From the NCBI GenBank assembly GCA_023399215.1, contig JAEWQJ010000038.1, positions 62,001 to 126,000 on the forward strand: a DNA stretch of 64,000 nt. Direction: 5' to 3'. Made by a program: the position numbers and the translations under genes. Source of the stretch: Methanobacteriota archaeon (GTDB taxonomy: Archaea > Halobacteriota > Methanosarcinia > Methanosarcinales > Methanosarcinaceae). Shown one piece after another: positions 9,696 through 18,247 of the stretch. The notes under the pieces are model-generated. The model was not told where the DNA came from and did no database searches. It saw only the letters and a program-made list of their open reading frames with translations. Numbering within the stretch: position 1 is the first letter of the stretch; each line of letters begins with the position of its first letter.

Positions 9696-10247
9696 ATGAG
9701 CGAATCTAGCATCAAGATCGAAAATGTGGTTGCATCCACTAAACTCGCTGAAGAATTCGACTTAACCGTTATCGAATCAAGGTTCGAAGGAGCCGAATAC
9801 AACAAGCAGAAGTTTCCCGGGCTCGTTTACAGAGTTTCAGATCCTAAAGCTGCATTCCTGGTCTTTACTTCCGGTAAGGTTGTCTGTACAGGAGCAAAAA
9901 ACGTTGCCGATGTACATACAGTTATAGGCAACATGGCGAAAAAGCTGAACAGTATAGGGATTACGACTATAGAGAACCCTCAGATTACTGTCCAGAACAT
10001 TGTTGCTTCTGCAGACCTGCATACTATTCTGAACCTGAACGCAATTGCAATAGGGCTTGGCCTTGAAAATATTGAATACGAGCCTGAGCAGTTCCCCGGC
10101 CTTGTGTACAGGATCGATGACCCCAAAGTAGTTGTGCTTATTTTCAGCTCTGGAAAACTGGTAGTTACAGGTGGCAAAACCCCTGAAGATTGCGAGAGAG
10201 GCGTTGAAGTCGTCCGCCAACAGCTCGACAATATGGGACTTTTATAA
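9696..10247 (+). CDS. tbp: TATA-box binding protein TBP
   Basis: General transcription initiation factor that binds and bends promoter TATA DNA and recruits TFB and RNA polymerase. At 183 aa it is the normal archaeal size. The two direct repeats of the saddle are plain: IENVVASTKL...FPGLVYRVSDPKAAFLVF...GKVVCTGAK and VQNIVASADL...FPGLVYRIDDPKVVVLIF...GKLVVTGGK. It lacks a long acidic tail. It is transcribed separately from scpB, given the 193 bp gap with its own TATA boxes. Confidence 0.98.
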   Translation: MSESSIKIENVVASTKLAEEFDLTVIESRFEGAEYNKQKFPGLVYRVSDPKAAFLVFTSGKVVCTGAKNVADVHTVIGNMAKKLNSIGITTIENPQITVQNIVASADLHTILNLNAIAIGLGLENIEYEPEQFPGLVYRIDDPKVVVLIFSSGKLVVTGGKTPEDCERGVEVVRQQLDNMGLL

Positions 10248-10290
10248 GAACCCTCAATATATTAAGATACCACTTTTCTGGAAGTAAAGT

Positions 10291-10335
10291 AACTGATAAA
10301 TTATAAACTGATAAATTATAAACTGATAAATTATA
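10291..10335 (+). repeat. three perfect 15-bp tandem repeats
   Basis: The unit AACTGATAAATTATA occurs three times without mismatch, between tbp and the glycosyltransferase gene. Function is unknown; it may simply be slippage-prone DNA. Confidence 0.9.
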
Positions 10336-10392
10336 CAATAAAACGGATTCTGCGATGCGCGTAGAGGTTCCGGTAAAGGATATGTGTGAGAC

Positions 10393-11310
10393 GTGAACAA
10401 CGCAGATGTTTGCATTCTTATTCCCACCCTGAACGAAGCTGCAACAATAGGGCAGCTTATCAAAGACTTCAAGCAGGAAGGTTTTTCCAATATTCTGGTA
10501 ATTGATGGGAACAGCAAGGACGGTACAGGGCAAATTGCAAAAGCTGAAGGCGCAAAAGTTGTCATGCAGACTGGAAAAGGTAAAGGGCAGGCAATGATTC
10601 AGGCTTTTGGGATTATAGAGAGTCCTTACGTAATAATGGTTGATGGTGACGGAACATATCTTGCCCGAGAAGCTAATACCCTTCTCAAGCCTGTGCTGGA
10701 AGGCCATGCCGACCACGTAATAGGCAACCGGCTGGAGAAGTACTCCCATGGAGCTTTTACGAGGCTCAATCTTCTGGGCAACCATTTGATAAATATGTTT
10801 TTTGACATTGCATATGGCGTGAAATTAAAAGATATCCTCTCTGGATACCGTGCGTTTACGCTTGAAAGTGTAAAAGAACTTGAACTTAATAAGACAGGCT
10901 TCGAAATCGAGACCGAAATTTCTGTGGAATGTATTCTTAAAAAACAGAAGGTTGAAGAAGTCCCTATCACTTACTTGCCGAGGAGTGAAAAAGGTTCAAC
11001 CAAGCTAAATCCGGTAAAAGATGGATTTAGAATCGGATCTACGATCTACAAGCTTGCAAAATTACATAATCCAATGTTTTACTTTGGAATTATAGGGTTC
11101 ATCTTAATCATTGCAGGCCTGTTCACAGGAACCTTTATTGTAGTCGAGTGGTTCCGGGGAATAGATCATATCCCGCTTACTATTCTTACAACCCTATTGA
11201 TCATATTCGGCCTTCAGATGTTTATCTTCGGGACTTTGAGTGATTTCATATTAACTCTCCATAGGCAAACAGTCCGGTTAATCATGGAGCAGAATAAACA
11301 GAAGAAATAG
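10393..11310 (+). CDS. family 2 glycosyltransferase, dolichyl-phosphate sugar synthase type
   Basis: Likely transfers a sugar from a nucleotide donor to a polyprenyl/dolichyl phosphate on the cytoplasmic face, feeding S-layer glycoprotein or polysaccharide synthesis. The N-terminal GT-A domain shows CILIPTLNEAATIG and the DxD-type motif MVDGDGTY (near residue 82), then GNRLEK and ILSGYRAF, typical of DPM1/DPG-like enzymes. Two membrane helices follow (about residues 228-250 and 260-288). This domain plan resembles haloarchaeal AglJ, but the exact sugar cannot be told. The start is GTG 10393. The gene stands alone. Confidence 0.87.
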   Translation: MNNADVCILIPTLNEAATIGQLIKDFKQEGFSNILVIDGNSKDGTGQIAKAEGAKVVMQTGKGKGQAMIQAFGIIESPYVIMVDGDGTYLAREANTLLKPVLEGHADHVIGNRLEKYSHGAFTRLNLLGNHLINMFFDIAYGVKLKDILSGYRAFTLESVKELELNKTGFEIETEISVECILKKQKVEEVPITYLPRSEKGSTKLNPVKDGFRIGSTIYKLAKLHNPMFYFGIIGFILIIAGLFTGTFIVVEWFRGIDHIPLTILTTLLIIFGLQMFIFGTLSDFILTLHRQTVRLIMEQNKQKK

Positions 11311-11730
11311 AAATTTTTATTTTTTCAGTTTAGGTTTTTATAATTTTGAGTTCGTGACTTTTTTGAAGTTAAGAGGTCATTAAAACTGCTATGGCTTCAA
11401 TTGTACTAAAGACTTTTCGATTAATTTCTGAAAATATAATACACGTTATGCTAGTTTCAAAATTACTGTTTAAATATTGAGTTCTTTATGAATTGGCTTT
11501 CTCTTTTATTCTTTTAGAACGCATACAGCTTAACTTCCAATAGGTAAACTCGAAATCTAAAGCTTAGTAAGAAACGTCCGGCAATAAGTACTCTATAAGT
11601 AATTTATGCCTAAAAAATTTTAACTAGTTTTTAATTTGTCAGTTTCCAACATATAAATATTCCCTTATCCAAAATTGTTAAAGTTTAGCCTGAAAACTTA
11701 TAAAGAATTAATTTAAAGTAGACATATTGA
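11311..11730. other. AT-rich intergenic region, no gene seen
   Basis: No frame with coding character on either strand and no clear repeat. Confidence 0.5.
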
Positions 11731-11955
11731 GATGTCGTAAATGCAACTAACACTTACTACACAATAACAGATCCTGAACAATCCGCAGAAAATTTGGCAA
11801 GTTCAACACACCCCAATGTAGAAACTTTATATGAAACAGTGTATTACAATCCGACTACTTTTGGGTCAAACTCTGACGTTATAGCAATTACAAAGGATGG
11901 CCTTCGGAAGGCGACAAAATACAATAAGGGACTTGTAAATTATGTGAGAGGATAA
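11731..11955 (+). pseudogene. startless 3' coding remnant
   Basis: A clean frame of 74 codons runs to TAA at 11953 with good coding character (TITDPEQSAENLASS, TVYYNPTTFGSNSDVIAI). It has no in-frame ATG near its beginning, and a TGA lies just upstream at 11728. The composition suggests the end of an exported, Thr/Asn-rich protein. It looks like a decayed gene whose 5' part is lost. I cannot name the family. Confidence 0.55.
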
Positions 11956-11992
11956 TTCCTCTCTATTTTTAATATAAGGTGGGCGAGTAAAA

Positions 11993-12802
11993 GTGAGAAA
12001 AAGAAGGTTGCTACTTATTTCTGTATTTTTTATTCTTCTTGTGGGAATCATTCCCGTGAGCATTTTTCTTCACTCAGGTTATATGGATTTAATAGATTGG
12101 AGAGACAGAGGTCAAAGGTATCATTGTATATATGATGTCACGGTAGGGGGCCTTTCCGGAAGAGATGTACTGGGGCCTACTGTAGTAATGGTTCCAATTC
12201 CTGCAACGAAAGAAGGCAAATTTTTTACTCCCCCTGCTCAGAAAGACCCTTATTTTACCCAGGAGCTGATGCACGAGATCGATAACTGGCCTGAACAATA
12301 CCGCAAAGGTCCCTATTTTGAAAATGCAACTGAAACCTTTGACAACAAAACGATACCAGGAGGTTGGACAACCTTCATTGCAGAAACTGAGAAAGGATAT
12401 ATGCTTGGATTCAGGACAAATGAATCCGTGCTCCAGGATATTTCATTTAGTGCAAATTTTGTTGCAGACTATTTTGATATTTTTGATCCTATAAGTAACG
12501 GAAGTCCAGTATTATTCCCGGTTGAAAACATTTCGAATATTTCTGTGATTCCTTATGGAGAATACACCAGGTATGCCTCAAATCCGACTTATGACAGTTA
12601 TGTCTATGTAAGTGAATGTAGACAAGGAGCACCGATATCTTTCCACATCCGATTAAAAGCAAATAATGACCCTGGGGAGTGGCCCAAAGAATACAGGGGT
12701 CAGTACCTGAACGAAATAAAAAAAACTACTAGTGGCACAGGCTTTTTAAAAGTCAAGGTTACTCTGGGACAGGAATTTTATTTTATGGCAATACCTAAAT
12801 AA
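11993..12802 (+). CDS. hypothetical exported or membrane-anchored protein
   Basis: Function unknown. It has an Arg/Lys-rich N-terminus and a single hydrophobic segment (about residues 5-26, LLLISVFFILLVGIIPVSIF), then a soluble outer domain of about 240 residues. Conserved-looking stretches include GPTVVMVPIPATKEGKFF and GEYTRYASNPTYDSYVYVSE. It is probably anchored at the cell surface. The start is GTG, preceded by AAGGTGGGC. A truncated coding remnant lies directly upstream. Confidence 0.7.
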   Translation: MRKRRLLLISVFFILLVGIIPVSIFLHSGYMDLIDWRDRGQRYHCIYDVTVGGLSGRDVLGPTVVMVPIPATKEGKFFTPPAQKDPYFTQELMHEIDNWPEQYRKGPYFENATETFDNKTIPGGWTTFIAETEKGYMLGFRTNESVLQDISFSANFVADYFDIFDPISNGSPVLFPVENISNISVIPYGEYTRYASNPTYDSYVYVSECRQGAPISFHIRLKANNDPGEWPKEYRGQYLNEIKKTTSGTGFLKVKVTLGQEFYFMAIPK

Positions 12803-12920
12803 GTCTAGAATATTAACTATAAAATTCCTAATTATGTTAATGAAACTTTTTAACAGTAACAAAACTTGGTGTTCCTTATACTTCATTAATAAAATTTATA
12901 AAATTTACTTAAACGTTTTT

Positions 12921-12963
12921 GTTGAATTCAAGCAACCTTTCCAAGCCATTTGAACTCCACAAC
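12921..12963 (+). repeat. degenerate half-copy of the two-hairpin element
   Basis: AACCTTTCCAAGCCATTTGAA followed by CTCCAC closely matches the first hairpin of the element at 55721 (AACCTTCCAGAGCATATTTGAA then CTTCAC in the two-hairpin family, shown here in parts). The second hairpin (GGAGGC...GCCTCC) is missing. It lies in the same orientation, 120 bp after a gene for an exported protein. Confidence 0.45.
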
Positions 12964-13340
12964 TAAGAGTAAATAAATGATTTTTTTGGAATAATGCAAG
13001 TATCAAATATGCATAGAAATCATGTAAATTTATTTATATCAATGGTTGCCAATGGATTTTTGCCAATAGATAATAGTTCAAAAGAGTAAATTAATTTTTG
13101 AATATAGGAAATTAAGTCTTGTTTTTCTACCATTAGACTATCTATATCATACCTGATTTTATTGAACCTTGCCTTCTTCAAGTTTCAATTTAAAACAAGT
13201 TTACTTGCTTATTATTCAAAGAAAGTTTAGTATATATTTATAAAATATTTATTTTAATTTCACATCTCATGTTTTTCAATAACTATAGACGTGTAAGTAA
13301 AGTAAACTTGATTACGGTTAAAGTTGGTTTTTTAAAAAGT

Positions 13341-13353
13341 ATTATATATAATT
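13341..13353 (+). promoter_or_regulatory. TATA box of thiC
   Basis: ATTATATATAATT, 92 bp before the thiC start codon. It predicts a leader of about 70 nt. Confidence 0.5.
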
Positions 13354-13444
13354 ACGCGCATTTTATGATCTAACTCACTCTTTCCCTAATTACAGATTAT
13401 TACAGACACATTTTACAGATGATCAAAAGCTTGAGGTTAATAAT

Positions 13445-14731
13445 ATGACGATCGTGGAAGATGCACAAAAAGGGATTATTACTGAAGAAATGAAGATTGT
13501 TGCAAAGGACGAAGGACTTGACCCTGAATTCATCCGTCGTGGTGTTGCAGCCGGAAGAATTGTTATTCCAACCTCCCCATACAGGCAGGTAAAGATCTGC
13601 GGTATAGGAGAAGGGCTCAGGACCAAAGTCAATGCATCCATCGGTGTATCCTCGGATATTGTTGATGCAGATATGGAAGTTAAAAAAGCACAGGCTGCCG
13701 AAGCTGCAGGTGCAGACACCCTTATGGAGCTCGGAACTGGTGGAGACTTCCTTGCAATCAGGAAAAAAGTCATTGACAGTATTTCCCTTTCAGTCGGTTC
13801 AGTTCCTCTTTACCAGGCTTTCATTGAGGCCGCAAGGAAACACGGCTCAATCGTGGATATGACCGAAGACGAACTCTTCAAGGCAACCGAAGACCAGGCA
13901 AAGCTCGGAACCAACTTCATGGCAATCCACACAGGAATCAACAATATCACCATGGACCGCCTTAAAGCCCACGGAAGGTACGGTGGCCTCTGTTCCCGTG
14001 GTGGCGCCTTTATGACTTCCTGGATGCTCCACAACGAAAAAGAAAATCCACTTTATGCAAACTTTGATTACCTTGTTGAAATCCTCAAGGAACACGAAGT
14101 AGTCCTCTCTACCGGAAACGGTATGCGTGCAGGTGCAATCCACGATGCAACCGACCGTGCCCAGATCCAGGAATTAATTATTAACTCCGAACTGGCTGAC
14201 AGAGCCCACAAGCAGGGTGTGCAGGTCATTGTCGAAGGTCCGGGTCACGTTCCACTGGACCAGATTTCAACCAACGTAAAGCTTATGAAGGAAATGAGCG
14301 GCCACAAGCCTTTCTACATGCTCGGTCCACTTGTAACTGACATTGCGCCAGGTTACGACCACATTGTAACTGCAATTGGAGCATCGGTTTCGGCTTCATA
14401 CGGCTGTGACTTCCTCTGCTATGTAACTCCTGCAGAACACCTTGCTCTTCCAAACCTCGAAGACGTCATCACAGGTGTCAAGACCTCAAAGATTGCAGCT
14501 CACGTAGGTGACATGGTAAAGTACCCTGACAGGGCAAGAGAACAGGACCTTGCTATGGGCAGAGCCAGAAGAGAGCTCGACTGGGAAAAGATGTACTCCC
14601 TTGCAATCGACCCAGAACACGCAAGAGAAGTCAGGAACAGCAGGTCACCCGAAGACTCCGATGCATGCACAATGTGCGGCAACTTCTGCGCTCTGAAGAT
14701 CGTCAACCAGAACTACAACCTTGCAAAATAA
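13445..14731 (+). CDS. thiC: ThiC-family radical SAM enzyme (HMP-P synthase or 5-hydroxybenzimidazole synthase)
   Basis: ThiC rearranges aminoimidazole ribotide into the pyrimidine of thiamin; the paralog BzaF turns the same substrate into 5-hydroxybenzimidazole for cobamides. At 428 aa it is the short form without the bacterial N-terminal domain. The TIM-barrel core is intact (GADTLMELGTGGDF, FMAIHTGI, VEGPGHVPLDQI, MLGPLVTDIAPGYDHI, IGASVSASYGCDFLCYVTPAEHL). The C-terminal cluster motif reads CTMCGNFC, that is CX2CX3C rather than the CX2CX4C of Escherichia coli ThiC. GAGGT precedes the start. ThiC versus BzaF cannot be decided from sequence alone. Confidence 0.92.
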   Translation: MTIVEDAQKGIITEEMKIVAKDEGLDPEFIRRGVAAGRIVIPTSPYRQVKICGIGEGLRTKVNASIGVSSDIVDADMEVKKAQAAEAAGADTLMELGTGGDFLAIRKKVIDSISLSVGSVPLYQAFIEAARKHGSIVDMTEDELFKATEDQAKLGTNFMAIHTGINNITMDRLKAHGRYGGLCSRGGAFMTSWMLHNEKENPLYANFDYLVEILKEHEVVLSTGNGMRAGAIHDATDRAQIQELIINSELADRAHKQGVQVIVEGPGHVPLDQISTNVKLMKEMSGHKPFYMLGPLVTDIAPGYDHIVTAIGASVSASYGCDFLCYVTPAEHLALPNLEDVITGVKTSKIAAHVGDMVKYPDRAREQDLAMGRARRELDWEKMYSLAIDPEHAREVRNSRSPEDSDACTMCGNFCALKIVNQNYNLAK

Positions 14732-14751
14732 GCAGGTAATGGTAATACAGA

Positions 14752-14787
14752 GTAAGGCCTTCGGGCTTTACTAATATCATCTTTTTT
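14752..14787 (+). terminator. hairpin terminator after thiC
   Basis: An 8-bp stem GTAAGGCC/GGCTTTAC closes a TTCG tetraloop, followed by a run of six T. It starts 20 bp after the thiC stop codon. Confidence 0.65.
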
Positions 14788-15150
14788 AAATGCTATTCAT
14801 GTTTTTATTCTCACTGAACTTTTTTTCTTTACTATTATTTTAGTAAATAGTTATACTCTGTTAAATTCAACATTTTTAATGTAATATGCAGTCCTTGTTT
14901 TCGTCGTTCTGGCAGTTTAACGATAACTTTTTAGAGTATCATCTTAAAAATCTGTTAGGATCTGTTGCTAAATGAACTGGAATTAAGTGTTCTTAACCTT
15001 CAATTTCTTTTTGCATAGGGCATTATCCCAATTATTTCTTACCTGTTAAAACCTCCCTGTTCAGTGAACTTTCTTATTTTAGCCGTTGAATAAAGATTTC
15101 TACCAGAAGCGATACAATTATTTGCAACAACGTTTCTGGAAACGAACAAA
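14788..15150. other. intergenic region, no gene seen
   Basis: AT-rich with no frame of coding character. It probably holds the promoter of the downstream ogt gene. Confidence 0.5.
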
Positions 15151-15627
15151 ATGTATTATCATATAATCGAATCTCCAATCGGTCCCATTCTTCTGGCAGG
15201 GGATGAAAAAGGGCTGAAACATCTTAATTTCTTGAAAGGCAAGAAAAGAATAGAAATCCCTGCTGACTGGATAGAAAATAAAGAGTTTTTCAGTGAGGTT
15301 GCCAGGCAGCTTGAAGCTTATTTTTCCGGGGAACTCAAATCCTTTGACCTCAAACTGGCTCCAGAAGGAACGGATTTTCAAAAGTCCGTCTGGAAAGCTT
15401 TGTGCGAAATTCCCTATGGGGAAACCCGAACTTATAAAGAGGTAGCTGTATCTATCGGAAAGCCCAGGGCTTATAGAGCTGTAGGGCTTGCAAATAACCG
15501 GAATCCGATTGCGATAATTATCCCCTGCCACAGGGTCATAGGCTCAGATGGAAAACTTACAGGTTATGCGAGTGGGCTGGATATAAAGGAATTTTTATTG
15601 AAACTTGAAGAAAACAATTCGAGATAA
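15151..15627 (+). CDS. ogt: methylated-DNA--protein-cysteine methyltransferase
   Basis: Repairs O6-alkylguanine by transferring the alkyl group to its own cysteine, a suicide reaction. At 158 aa it is typical. It contains the helix-turn-helix region GETRTYKEVAVSIGKPRAYR, the asparagine hinge (GLANNRNP) and the acceptor motif IIPCHRVIG (Cys near residue 130), then the C-terminal GYASGLDIKEFLL. The N-terminal fold domain is present. It stands alone between long spacers. The start is supported by GGAAACG upstream. Confidence 0.95.
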   Translation: MYYHIIESPIGPILLAGDEKGLKHLNFLKGKKRIEIPADWIENKEFFSEVARQLEAYFSGELKSFDLKLAPEGTDFQKSVWKALCEIPYGETRTYKEVAVSIGKPRAYRAVGLANNRNPIAIIIPCHRVIGSDGKLTGYASGLDIKEFLLKLEENNSR

Positions 15628-15678
15628 GAATAACACAAAGATTATCTAAATTCTCTGTAATTTGCAGGAGAAATCATT

Positions 15679-16421
15679 ATGGAGCTTAAAAAAAGATTGA
15701 AAGCATTATCAAAGAATCCGTTGCAAATCCAGGCACTGAGACTAGATATCGTGAACCTCTCGTAGGCTATGCTTCAGCAAGTGACCCAATTTTTGATGAC
15801 ATGAAGAAAATCATTGGTCCTCACCACCTGCACCCTAAAGAGATTTTTCCCGAAGCAAAAACTGTTGTTTCCTTCTTTCTGCCGTTTGAAAAAAAACTTG
15901 TGAATCTGAACTGGCAGTCTCCTGACCCTGTAAAAGAATGGATTCAGGCCAAAAGTGAAACCGACGGTCTCGTAGGGAAAATCAACAAAAAACTAAAGGC
16001 TGAGCTGGCAGAAGAGAATATACAGTCAGTTGTGCCAGGAACTGATTTTGATTATAAGAGTAAAGGCTTCGACGTTGCCTGGTCTCATAAAAGTGCTGCT
16101 TATGCTGCGGGCCTGGGAACTTTTGGAGTCAACCAGATGCTGATTACAAAATCTGGGTGTGCAGGCCGTTTTGGGACTTTGCTGATTTCTGCCGAAATTC
16201 CTCCTACTCCACGCCCGAAAGAAGAGTTCTGCCGCTACAAAAAAGGAGAGAGATGTCTTGTCTGTGTGGACAGGTGCCCGGCTGGAGCCCTCAGCATAAG
16301 AGGCCTTGATAAAGAAAAATGCTACAGGTATCTTCAGGAAAACGCCAGGGCTTTTCCCGAACTTAATCAGTTTGCCTGTGGAAAATGTGCAACCGGACCC
16401 TGTGCTCTCAGGTCTCGTTGA
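15679..16421 (+). pseudogene. 4Fe-4S double-cluster protein (epoxyqueuosine reductase-like) with an N-terminal frameshift
   Basis: The downstream frame encodes a ferredoxin-type protein ending with CLVCVDRCPAGAL and CGKCATGPCAL, as in the QueG-like Fe-S family of methanogens. Its coding signal begins well before the first ATG of that frame (15801): ESVANPGTETRYREPLVGYA reads in frame from about 15711. The only good start with a ribosome binding site (AGGAG at 15666-15670, ATG 15679) is in another frame. The two join if the A7 run at 15688-15694 had one more A. Either the gene is frameshifted or the sequence has a homopolymer error. Translation from 15801 would lose about 40 residues. The C-terminus is intact. 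Confidence 0.75.
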
Positions 16422-16519
16422 AGCAGAGAAAATTCTTTTGTACTTTTTGAGGGTTGCACGATTTTATTATCTCGTTTTCAGAGATGAACAGGGTCAGTAT
16501 CGAATTTCAACTTGGCTAC

Positions 16520-17032
16520 TTATACCGCCGTTATTGGAGTTGAAGTATTCTTCGAAAGATTCTGCGTTGTTACATTTATCCATAGATGAAGATCTCTATA
16601 AGGCACACTGATATTCTCTAACATTTCTTTTTTATCGTTATTATAGAGCAAAAACTGAAGGCTCATGTTTGTTCCCTCGAAGGGAGGAGTTATAGTGACT
16701 GCTTTCTCCAGGGTCCCATTGTTTTCGATGTATATATTTTGCCAGTCATCCGGTAAAGGTAGAGGCGTGTCCTCGAGCTGGACTTCCATTGTATAGTTTA
16801 CGGGCTTCTGTTCATGGTTTATAATTCCCACAATTACGGTTCCATTCCCTCCAAGTACGTAGTTAGTAGAATAGTTTTTAGCCATTCCATCAGGTCCCAA
16901 AATATAAAATTCGGTAGATGGTTCCTTTAAGGATCCGGAACTCTGTTTGACGTTCATTGTTCCCTCGCAACCCGATGCAAGAAGAGCCAGGCTTATTAGA
17001 ATCAGTGTGACTAGTTTCTTTATATACATCAT
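16520..17032 (-). CDS. lipoprotein with DUF1616-type domain
   Basis: Exported protein anchored by lipid. The signal peptide ends in a lipobox LLASGC (Cys near residue 22). The outer domain TEFYILGPDGMAKNY...GGNGTVIVGIINHEQKPVNY matches the DUF1616 repeat common in Methanosarcina surface proteins, including the PLPDDWQNIYIENNGTLEK block. It ends ...STPITAV. The start is taken at the ATG pair 17032/17029, since GTGAGA just upstream serves as binding site; an in-frame GTG at 17041 is the alternative. Ligand is unknown. Confidence 0.78.
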   Translation of the reverse strand: MMYIKKLVTLILISLALLASGCEGTMNVKQSSGSLKEPSTEFYILGPDGMAKNYSTNYVLGGNGTVIVGIINHEQKPVNYTMEVQLEDTPLPLPDDWQNIYIENNGTLEKAVTITPPFEGTNMSLQFLLYNNDKKEMLENISVPYRDLHLWINVTTQNLSKNTSTPITAV

Positions 17033-17152
17033 CTGTCTCACTTCGTCTCCAAATTTCCTAAAAATTTTTATCTTTGACCATTACATTCTCACATATTAAT
17101 ATAATTTCCCAGACCTGTATATTATAAAATAGAAAAAAGACAAGTGATATTT

Positions 17153-17941
17153 ATGCCCATAATTTCCTTGACTACCGATTTCGGAGACCTCTATCCTGCA
17201 GCTATGAAAGCCGTGATTTTGAGAATAAACCCGGAGGTACAGATTATTGATATAACCCATTCCATCCGGCAGGCCGGAATCTGGGAAGGGGCTTTTGCGC
17301 TCTATTCCCTTGTTCGATATTTTCCGCAGGGAACCGTACATATAGGTGTTGTCGATCCTGGAGTTGGGACTTCCCGTCGCGCTCTTGCCATAAAAGCCGG
17401 TCCTGAAGGAGAAGAACAGTTTTTTGTCGGCCCTGACAATGGGCTACTGATCCCTGCGGCTCGCCGCCTTGGCGAAATTGAAGTATACGAGATCACAAAT
17501 CCCGAACTTATGCTTAAATCAGGAATTTCTGCAACTTTCCATGGCAGGGATATTTTTGCGCCTGCAGGAGCCTACCTTTCAAAAGGCACACCTATCGAGG
17601 TGGTCGGATCTGAAATCTCGGATTTTGTTAGCCTTGATTTCGAAAATTTCGGAATTGACGGGTCCTTCCTTGTAGGCGAGGTTATTTTTGCAGACAACTT
17701 TGGAAATGTTATCACCAATATTCCTGAAGAAGTAGTTTTAAAATTCTCTAACTTTGGCTCACAGATAGAAATAAACAGCAGAAGGGTCCCCTTTGTTCAG
17801 ACCTATGGTTTTGTAGGGCCGAAAAAACCACTTGCCCTTATAGGCAGTCACGGCTTCCTGGAAATTGCCGTAAACAAAGGAAATGCTGCGCTTCAGTTCG
17901 GACTTAAAAGCGGAGATCAGATCGCAGTAAAGATCGTATAA
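17153..17941 (+). CDS. SAM hydrolase / adenosyl-fluoride synthase family protein (DUF62)
   Basis: Archaeal members of this family hydrolyse S-adenosylmethionine to adenosine and methionine using a water-derived hydroxide. The N-terminal motif ISLTTDFGDLYPAAMKAVIL holds the conserved Asp pair. VHIGVVDPGVGTSRRAL and FVGPDNGLL bind the nucleoside and ribose. The C-terminal beta domain follows (VIFADNFGNVITNI). The length of about 262 aa is typical. The start is ATG 17153 with a GTGAT site; GTG 17144 in frame is less likely. It stands alone. Confidence 0.9.
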   Translation: MPIISLTTDFGDLYPAAMKAVILRINPEVQIIDITHSIRQAGIWEGAFALYSLVRYFPQGTVHIGVVDPGVGTSRRALAIKAGPEGEEQFFVGPDNGLLIPAARRLGEIEVYEITNPELMLKSGISATFHGRDIFAPAGAYLSKGTPIEVVGSEISDFVSLDFENFGIDGSFLVGEVIFADNFGNVITNIPEEVVLKFSNFGSQIEINSRRVPFVQTYGFVGPKKPLALIGSHGFLEIAVNKGNAALQFGLKSGDQIAVKIV

Positions 17942-18001
17942 AGAACGGCTGCATAGAGAATGGCTGTATAAAGGATGGCTGTACAAAGAATGGCTGTAGT
18001 T
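17942..18001 (+). repeat. four 15-bp tandem repeats
   Basis: The degenerate unit AGAATGGCTGTATAA recurs four times at an exact 15-bp period, directly after the DUF62 stop codon. No function is evident. Confidence 0.85.
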
Positions 18002-18018
18002 CCAGATCATTTTAGATC

Positions 18019-18151
18019 AGAGCTTATCCCAAAACCAATTTTATTCACATATAAGTAAGAGTTTCAGAATTAGTTTTCAGGATCAGAAACTCTATTGATA
18101 ATCCAGAATATGATATTCAGAGAAGCAATTTTGAGTTTTGGGGTCAGCTCT
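18019..18151. mobile_element. MITE-like element or solo IS remnant
   Basis: The ends are inverted: AGAGCTTATCCCAAAACC at the left, AGTTTTGGGGTCAGCTCT at the right (15 of 18 match). Inside is a hairpin (AGAGTTTC...GAAACTCT). The right 37 bp match about 32 of 37 positions at 43280-43316. There is no transposase frame. Confidence 0.5.
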
Positions 18152-18247
18152 AATACAGCTTAATTGCTTTTCTTTCTCAAAAGTCAACCAGACACTCGAT
18201 TCAGCGGAATTTTTATATAACTATCCTGCACAGGCAGTCTGTCTAGA

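Larger units (their letters stand above)
12803..13444. other. long AT-rich spacer upstream of thiC
   Basis: No gene is seen. It holds the half-copy repeat at 12921-12963 and a good TATA box (ATTATATATAATT, about 13341-13353) whose predicted transcript start (about 13375) suits thiC. I looked for a TPP-riboswitch-like CUGAGA core in the thiC leader and did not find one. Confidence 0.55.

Noticed and set aside
13354..13444. TPP riboswitch in the thiC leader
   Set aside because: The conserved core was not found, and the predicted leader of about 70 nt is too short.
17759..18010. Minus-strand frame with SHSLY-type peptide repeats
   Set aside because: It only reflects the 15-bp DNA tandem repeat after the DUF62 gene and the antisense of that gene.
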